From the NCBI GenBank assembly GCA_002430835.1, contig DJDA01000146.1, positions 1 to 17,141 of the forward strand: DNA of 17,141 nucleotides. Direction: 5' to 3'. The stretch is from Brevundimonas sp. UBA5936 (lineage in GTDB: Bacteria > Pseudomonadota > Alphaproteobacteria > Caulobacterales > Caulobacteraceae). Below the pieces are notes generated by a model. The model was given only the letters and a program-made list of their open reading frames with translations, had not been told where the DNA came from and searched no databases. Both the position numbers and the translations under genes were made by a program. How positions within the stretch are numbered: position 1 is the first letter of the stretch; each line of letters starts with the position of its first letter. Shown piece after piece: positions 12,007 to 17,141 of the stretch.

Positions 12007-14901
12007 ATGACCGACGCGCCCGCCGAAATCCCCGCCCGCCCCCTCACGCAAGACGGGCCGCCGCTCAGGCTGTGGTTGATCGACGCCTCGGCCTACATCT
12101 TCCGCGCCTATCACGCCCTGCCGCCGCTGACGCGCAAGTCGGACGGCCTGCCCGTGGGCGCCGTGCAAGGCTACTGCAACATGCTGTGGAAGCTGCTGAA
12201 GGACATGAAGGGCGAGGACGGGCCGACGCACCTGGTCGCCGTCTTCGACCATTCGGAGAAGACCTTCCGCAACGATCTCTATGACCAGTACAAGGCCCAC
12301 CGCCCCCCGGCGCCCGAAGATCTGGTCCCGCAGTTCCCGCTGGTGCGCGAGGCGACCAAGGCCTTCGGCGTCCACTGCGTCGAGATGGCCGGATATGAAG
12401 CCGACGACCTGATCGCCACCTATGCCTGTCAGGCGCGCGACGCGGGCGGCGAGGCCGTGATCGTCAGCTCCGACAAGGATCTGATGCAGCTGATCGGCGA
12501 CGGCGTGGTCATGTACGATCCGATGAAGGATCGCCGCCTGGAAGAAGAGGCCGTGTTCGAGAAGTTCGGCGTCACGCCGGACAAGGTGGTCGAGGTTCAG
12601 GCCCTGATCGGCGACAGCGTCGACAATGTGCCGGGCGCCCCCGGCATCGGCCCCAAGACGGCGGCCCAGCTGATCCATGAATACGGCGATCTGGACACCC
12701 TGCTGGCGCGCGCCAGCGAGATCAAACAGCCCAAACGCCGCGAGACCCTGATCAACTTCGCCGACCAGATCCGGCTGTCGCGCGAACTGGTGAAGCTGAC
12801 CTGCGACGCGCCGATTCCCGAGCCGATCGACGACTTCATCATCCGCGACCCGGACCCGGAGACCCTGTCGGCCTTCCTGGAGACGATGGAGTTCCGTTCG
12901 CTGGCCCGCCGCGTCGGCGACGGCAAGGCGCCGCAGAAGGAAGGCTCGGCCTTCGCCCGCCCGATCAGCGCGCCCGTCGCCACCCCGCGCTATGGCCAGA
13001 CCGAGGTCGCCGCCCCGGCCGAGCCCCAGGCGATCGACCTCGACCGCTATGAATGCGTGCAGACGCTGGAAGATCTCGACCGCTGGATCGCGCGGGCGAA
13101 GGCGGCGGGCGTGGTCGGCTTCGACACCGAGACCGACGCCCTGTCCTCGACCCACGCCGGGCTGTGCGGGGTGTCGTTGGCGGTCGGGCCGAACGAGGCC
13201 TGCTACATCCCTCTGACGCATGAGCACGAGCCGACCGGCGACGGCGGGCTGGACTTCGGCGACGGCGGCGATGCGCGCCCGCCCCTGCAGCAGATCGACA
13301 AGCCGACGGCCCTGGCCCGGCTGAAAGCTCTGCTGGAAGACCCGTCGGTGCTGAAGGTCGGCCAGAACATCAAATACGACCTCGCCGTCATGGCGCGGCG
13401 CGGCGTGCGAGTCGCCCCGATCGACGATGTAATGCTGATCTCCTACGTCCTCGAAGGCGGTCTGCACGGCCACGGCATGGACGAGCTGGCGCGCCTGCAC
13501 CTCGGCCATGAGCCCATCCCGTTCAAGAGCGTGGCCGGGACCGGCAAGAGCCAGAAGAGCTTCAAGCACGTCGAGCTGAAATCGGCCGTCTGCTACGCCG
13601 CCGAGGACGCGGACGTGACCCTGCGCCTGCATCGCCTGCTGAAGCCGCGCCTGGCGGCCGAGGGGCTGTCGAGCGTCTATGAGACGCTGGAGCGCGGGAT
13701 GCCCGCCGTCCTGGCCGACATGGAGCGGGCCGGGGTGCGGGTCGATCCGGACCGGCTGCGCTCCCTGTCCTCGACCTTCGGCCAGCGCATGGCCGAGCTG
13801 GAGGAAGAGGCGCACAAACTGGCCGGCCGCCCGTTCAACGTCGGCAGCCCGCGCCAGATCGGCGAGATCCTGTTCGGCGAGATGAACCTGCCCGGCGGCA
13901 AGAAGACCGCCAGCGGCCAGTGGGGCACCGACGCCAGCGTGCTGGAGGATCTGGCCCAGAACCATCCCCTGCCCCGCACCATTCTGGACTGGCGTCAGCT
14001 GTCGAAGCTGAAGGGCACCTATACCGACGCCCTGGTCGCGGCCATGGACCCGCAGACGAACCGGGTCCACACCTCCTATCAGCTGGCGGCGGCGACGACG
14101 GGGCGTCTGGCCTCATCCGACCCCAACCTGCAGAACATACCGATCCGCACCGAGACGGGCCGCCAGATCCGTCAGGCCTTCATCGCCTCGCCCGGCCATG
14201 TGCTGATCAGCGCCGACTACAGCCAGATCGAACTGCGCCTGCTGGCCCACATCGGCGACATCCCCGAGCTGAAGCGCGCCTTCAAGAACGGCCTCGACAT
14301 CCACGCGGCGACCGCCTCGGAAATGTTCGGCGTCCCGGTCGAGGGCATGCCCAGCGAGACCCGCCGCCGGGCCAAGGCCATCAACTTCGGCATCATCTAC
14401 GGCATCAGCGCCTTCGGACTGGCCGCCCAGCTGGGCATCGAACAGGGCGAGGCCGGGGCCTACATCAAGACCTATTTCGAGCGCTTCCCCGGCATCCGCG
14501 CGTACATGGACAGGACCAAGGCGCTGGTGAAGGAGCAGGGCTTCGTCACCACCGTCTTCGGGCGACGCATCCACATCCCGGCCATCCACTCCAAGTCGGG
14601 CGCCGAGCGCCAGTTCGGCGAGCGCGCGGCCATCAACGCCCCGATCCAGGGCGCCGCCGCCGACATTATCCGCCGCGCCATGATCCGCATGCCCGGCGCC
14701 CTGGCGGAAGCGGGCCTTCAGACCCGCATGCTGCTGCAGGTGCACGACGAACTGGTGTTCGAAGCCCCCGAGGCAGAGGCCGAGCGCGCCGTCGCCATCA
14801 TTCGCCGCGTGATGGAGACCGCCGCCGAACCGGCCGTGGCCCTGAGCGTTCCGCTTGACGTCGAAGCCAAGGCCGCCGGCAACTGGGACGACGCGCACTA
14901 A
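12007..14901 (+). CDS. polA: DNA polymerase I
   Basis: This 964-residue polymerase for Okazaki fragment processing and repair has all three domains. The 5'-3' exonuclease (about 17-310) has LIDASAYIFRAYHAL, YEADDLIATYA, VSSDKDLMQLI and GDSVDNVPGAPGIGPKTA. The 3'-5' proofreading domain has Exo I FDTETD (near 372), Exo II GQNIKYD (near 452) and Exo III YAAEDAD (near 530), so catalytic acids are intact. The polymerase domain has motif A DYSQIELRLL (near 737), motif B RRRAKAINFGIIYG (near 786) and motif C QVHDELVFE (near 910). The ATG at 12007 is chosen because the in-frame upstream part is the palindromic repeat. No Shine-Dalgarno is visible; TATGTT stands just upstream, so the mRNA may be leaderless. 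Confidence 0.97.
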   Translation: MTDAPAEIPARPLTQDGPPLRLWLIDASAYIFRAYHALPPLTRKSDGLPVGAVQGYCNMLWKLLKDMKGEDGPTHLVAVFDHSEKTFRNDLYDQYKAHRPPAPEDLVPQFPLVREATKAFGVHCVEMAGYEADDLIATYACQARDAGGEAVIVSSDKDLMQLIGDGVVMYDPMKDRRLEEEAVFEKFGVTPDKVVEVQALIGDSVDNVPGAPGIGPKTAAQLIHEYGDLDTLLARASEIKQPKRRETLINFADQIRLSRELVKLTCDAPIPEPIDDFIIRDPDPETLSAFLETMEFRSLARRVGDGKAPQKEGSAFARPISAPVATPRYGQTEVAAPAEPQAIDLDRYECVQTLEDLDRWIARAKAAGVVGFDTETDALSSTHAGLCGVSLAVGPNEACYIPLTHEHEPTGDGGLDFGDGGDARPPLQQIDKPTALARLKALLEDPSVLKVGQNIKYDLAVMARRGVRVAPIDDVMLISYVLEGGLHGHGMDELARLHLGHEPIPFKSVAGTGKSQKSFKHVELKSAVCYAAEDADVTLRLHRLLKPRLAAEGLSSVYETLERGMPAVLADMERAGVRVDPDRLRSLSSTFGQRMAELEEEAHKLAGRPFNVGSPRQIGEILFGEMNLPGGKKTASGQWGTDASVLEDLAQNHPLPRTILDWRQLSKLKGTYTDALVAAMDPQTNRVHTSYQLAAATTGRLASSDPNLQNIPIRTETGRQIRQAFIASPGHVLISADYSQIELRLLAHIGDIPELKRAFKNGLDIHAATASEMFGVPVEGMPSETRRRAKAINFGIIYGISAFGLAAQLGIEQGEAGAYIKTYFERFPGIRAYMDRTKALVKEQGFVTTVFGRRIHIPAIHSKSGAERQFGERAAINAPIQGAAADIIRRAMIRMPGALAEAGLQTRMLLQVHDELVFEAPEAEAERAVAIIRRVMETAAEPAVALSVPLDVEAKAAGNWDDAH

Positions 14902-14927
14902 CCCTATCTCCAACCAAGGACGACGAC

Positions 14928-15236
14928 ATGAGCCTGGACCCCGAAATCCGCGACAACGAAGAGGCCAAACGCTACGAGCTGGACGTCGACGGCGAGACCG
15001 CCGTGGTCATCTACAACCCCGTCGCGGGCGGGCGGCTGATCACCGAGACCATTGTGCCGGTCCCGCTGGAAGGGCGCGGCATCGCCAGCCGCATGGCCAA
15101 GCACGTCCTGGCCGATCTGAAGGCGAAGGATCTGCTGATCCTGCCGACCTGCCCCTTCTTCTCCAGCTATCTGAAGAAGCACCCGGAATACGCCGATCAG
15201 GTGCATCCGACCTATCGGGCCATGCTGGGCCTGTAG
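14928..15236 (+). CDS. Small GNAT-type N-acetyltransferase (YjdJ-like)
   Basis: This 102-residue protein belongs to the minimal GNAT family whose members are near 95 residues. It has YELDVDGETAVVIYNPVAGGRLITETIVPVPLEGRGIASRMAKHVLADLKAKDLLILPTCPFFSSYLKKHPEY, in which GRGIAS (near 49-54) is the acetyl-CoA pyrophosphate loop, and CPFFSSYLKKHPEY is the typical C-terminal block. The substrate is unknown. AAGGACG serves as ribosome site. It starts 26 bases after polA with no terminator between, so the two are probably cotranscribed. Confidence 0.88.
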   Translation: MSLDPEIRDNEEAKRYELDVDGETAVVIYNPVAGGRLITETIVPVPLEGRGIASRMAKHVLADLKAKDLLILPTCPFFSSYLKKHPEYADQVHPTYRAMLGL

Positions 15237-15289
15237 GCCATCGCTTCGCGCCCTTCCCTGGCCGGGCCTGCTCCTGCTAGGGCGGGGCG

Positions 15290-16513
15290 ATGAAGTCTTC
15301 AGACATCGACGTCCTGATCGTCGGCGCCGGCGCGGCCGGCATGATGTGCGCCATCGAGGCGGGCAAGCGCGGCCGCCGCGTGCGCGTGATCGACCACGCC
15401 CGCGCCCCCGGCGAGAAGATCCGCATCTCGGGCGGCGGGCGCTGTAACTTCACCAATCTGGGGACCGGCGGCGCCAACTTCCTGGGCGAGAATCCGCGCT
15501 TCGCCCTGTCGGCCCTGCGCCGCTTCACCCAGCACGACTTCATCAAGATGGTCGATCGCCACGGGATCGCCTGGCACGAGAAAACGCTGGGCCAGCTGTT
15601 CTGCGACGACAGCGCCAAGCAGATCATCCGCATGCTGACGGACGAGATGAAAGCGGCGGGCGTCACCCTGTCGCTGGGCCTCGGCGTCAAGGCGGTGGAG
15701 CGCGCGGGCGAGCGGTTTCAGGTCGATCTGGACGACGGATCGCGCGTGACGGCGGCCTCGCTGGTTGTCGCGACCGGCGGCAAGTCCATTCCCAAGATGG
15801 GGGCCACCGGCTGGGGCTATGAGGTCGCGCGGCGCTTCGGCCTGCGCGTCACCGACACCCGGCCCGCGCTGGTTCCTCTGACGTTCGAGCCGGGACTGCT
15901 GGAACAGCTCAAGCCGCTGGCGGGCGTGTCGGTCGACGCCGTGGTGCGGCACAAGGCGCCCAAGGATGCGGGCGCCGGCCGCCCGACCAAGGAAACCGTC
16001 TTCCGCGAAGGCCTGCTGTTCACCCATCGCGGCCTGTCGGGGCCGTCGATTCTGCAGATCAGCTCCTACTGGCGCGAGGGCGAGGCGATCACCGTCGATC
16101 TGGCCCCCGACCGCGACGCGGCGGCTGAAATTCTGGCCGCCAAGACCGAAAACGGCAAGCAGGCGGTCCATACGGCCGTCGGCCACGTCGTGCCGCGTCG
16201 TCTGGCCGAAGCCCTTTGTGTGCGCGAAAACCTGTCGGGCAAGCTGGCCGAGGTCGGCGACAAGAAGCTGCGCGCCCTGGCCGAAGGGATCAACGCCTGG
16301 ACGGTCAAGCCCGTCGGATCGGAAGGCTATCGCACGGCCGAGGTCACCCTGGGCGGGGTCGACACCGCCGCCCTGGACCAGCAGACGATGGAGGCCAAGG
16401 CGGTCCCCGGCCTGTTCTTCATCGGCGAGGTCGCGGACGTCACCGGCTGGCTGGGCGGCTACAACTTCCAGTGGGCCTGGTCGTCGGGCTGGGCGGCGGG
16501 CCAGCACTGCTGA
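15290..16513 (+). CDS. HI0933-family FAD-dependent oxidoreductase
   Basis: This 407-residue flavoprotein is of the HI0933/YhiN (BaiN-like) family. The FAD-binding Rossmann loop is VGAGAAG (11-17). The family signature ISGGGRCNFTN is at 46-56. TGGKSIPKMGATGWGYEVARRFG begins near 162, and the C-terminal FAD contact FIGEVADVTGWLGGYNFQWAWSSGWAAGQ is near 377-405. The physiological substrate is not established. It lies 53 bases after the GNAT gene on the same strand. A G-rich stretch (AGGGCGGGG) just before the ATG may be the ribosome site. Confidence 0.92.
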   Translation: MKSSDIDVLIVGAGAAGMMCAIEAGKRGRRVRVIDHARAPGEKIRISGGGRCNFTNLGTGGANFLGENPRFALSALRRFTQHDFIKMVDRHGIAWHEKTLGQLFCDDSAKQIIRMLTDEMKAAGVTLSLGLGVKAVERAGERFQVDLDDGSRVTAASLVVATGGKSIPKMGATGWGYEVARRFGLRVTDTRPALVPLTFEPGLLEQLKPLAGVSVDAVVRHKAPKDAGAGRPTKETVFREGLLFTHRGLSGPSILQISSYWREGEAITVDLAPDRDAAAEILAAKTENGKQAVHTAVGHVVPRRLAEALCVRENLSGKLAEVGDKKLRALAEGINAWTVKPVGSEGYRTAEVTLGGVDTAALDQQTMEAKAVPGLFFIGEVADVTGWLGGYNFQWAWSSGWAAGQHC

Positions 16514-16659
16514 CCGCATGAAAACAGAGCCTGCGGCGACGCGGCGCGTTGTCGCGCGGGCGGGCGCTCCCTACCTCTTTTGCGGTAGCGGGACGGGCCC
16601 CTCTGGCGGCGCTTCGGCGGCGTGATGTCGGACCGCATTCAACGACGAAAGAGGATGTC

Positions 16660-17010
16660 ATGCCCCTGCTGATGTGCCCGAACGACAATGCGCCCATGCA
16701 GACGCTGGACCGCCACGGCGTCCAGTTCGACATGTGCCCGACCTGCCGCGGGGTCTGGCTGGATCGCGGCGAGCTGGAAAAACTGATGGAATCGGCGACC
16801 GACGAAGGGCGCGCCGCCGCGCCCGCCGCCTACGCCCCGCCCCCGCAGCCAGCCCCCGTTCAGCCTCAGCAACCCTGGGGAAGCCAGCCGACCTATCGCG
16901 AGCCGCCGCGTCCTCGCGACGACCGCTATGACCACGACCGTCGCCGGGACGACGACTACCACTACCGCAAGAAGAAGAAGCGGTTGGACATCTTCGACAT
17001 CTTCGACTGA
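16660..17010 (+). CDS. zf-TFIIB domain protein with charged tail
   Basis: This 116-residue protein has an N-terminal zf-TFIIB-type zinc domain: LMCPNDNAPMQTLDRHGVQFDMCPTCRGVWLDRGELEKLM (4-43), with Cys6, Cys26 and Cys29 and the signature GVWLDRGELEKL. After it come a Pro/Gln/Ala linker (about 50-85), an Asp/Arg-rich stretch, KKKKR, and a C-terminal IFDIFD. Such proteins are common and of unknown function; the tail could bind nucleic acid or protein. The ATG at 16660 follows AAAGAGG (16648-16654). A longer frame open from 16549 lacks a ribosome site and codes low-complexity sequence. Confidence 0.85.
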   Translation: MPLLMCPNDNAPMQTLDRHGVQFDMCPTCRGVWLDRGELEKLMESATDEGRAAAPAAYAPPPQPAPVQPQQPWGSQPTYREPPRPRDDRYDHDRRRDDDYHYRKKKKRLDIFDIFD

Positions 17011-17024
17011 CGCGCGAAGGGCGG

Positions 17025-17141
17025 TCAGGCCGCCAGGCCGACCGCCTGCATCAGCGGCCGCAGGGTCAGCACCGCCTGCGGCTCGGCCCCCAGGGCGGCG
17101 CGGGTGTCCGGCGCGCGCATCAACCGCACCGCTTCGGCGCG
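17025..17141 (-). CDS. C-terminal fragment of an unidentified protein (5' end off window)
   Basis: A leftward frame enters from the right edge and stops with TGA at 17025. Thirty-eight residues are visible (RAEAVRLMRAPDTRAALGA through LTLRPLMQAVGLAA). It is convergent with the zf-TFIIB gene, 14 bases apart. The codon use is normal, but the piece is too short to assign. Confidence 0.5.
   Translation of the reverse strand, partial: RAEAVRLMRAPDTRAALGAEPQAVLTLRPLMQAVGLAA

Noticed and set aside
11680..14070. Long minus-strand open frame (796 codons) opposite obgE and polA
   Set aside because: It is the antisense of conserved obgE and polA codons. It is rich in Gln, Gly, Arg and His from GC-rich antisense codons, has no recognisable domain, and runs through the palindromic repeat.
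1..17141. CRISPR arrays, tRNA/rRNA genes, insertion sequences, prophage or defence genes
   Set aside because: No regularly spaced repeats, cloverleaf-like segments, transposase or integrase motifs, or phage genes were found. Codon use and GC content look even across the window.

Overview
The window is GC-rich, densely packed bacterial DNA. Its gene content and order point to an alphaproteobacterium of the Caulobacteraceae, most like Brevundimonas. The main evidence is the phyR / nepR-ecfG-kinase general stress locus in the arrangement known from Caulobacter, alphaproteobacterial GGAAC-N16-CGTT promoters, and a SapC-family protein. The genus is an inference from the sequence alone.

Left part (1-2487, leftward): a probable operon of a Zur-type Fur repressor, an alpha/beta hydrolase, a GNAT acetyltransferase and a membrane-anchored protein cut by the window edge. 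Next come a rightward SapC-family gene (2652-3443) and a strong terminator. It converges on a leftward pair: a zinc-free NADP-dependent MDR oxidoreductase followed by a MaoC/hot-dog protein (3567-5014).

Centre (5111-9515): this is the most informative part, a compact general stress response island. PhyR (anti-anti-sigma response regulator) is divergent from an overlapping operon of NepR (anti-sigma), EcfG/SigT (ECF sigma) and a membrane HisKA_2-type kinase (PhyK-like). I found five exact matches to the EcfG promoter, GGAAC-N16-CGTT. They lie before phyR, before nepR, before a small single-pass membrane protein (5353), before an entericidin-like lipoprotein (9310, with the -35 and spacer inside the end of the kinase gene), and on the minus strand at 5226-5250. 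The last has no protein gene behind it. It drives a stretch of about 108 nt that ends in a good intrinsic terminator and carries a C-rich loop, so I read it as a small RNA resembling Caulobacter GsrN. The expected circuit is: stress, kinase, PhyR~P, NepR sequestration, EcfG release, then the regulon, including the circuit's own genes.

Right part (9586-17141): alanine dehydrogenase, the ribosome-assembly GTPase ObgE, a palindromic intergenic repeat, full-length DNA polymerase I with apparently intact proofreading motifs, a small YjdJ-like GNAT protein, an HI0933-family flavoprotein, and a zf-TFIIB-type zinc protein. The last converges on a leftward gene cut by the right edge. No tRNA, rRNA, CRISPR array or insertion sequence was seen.
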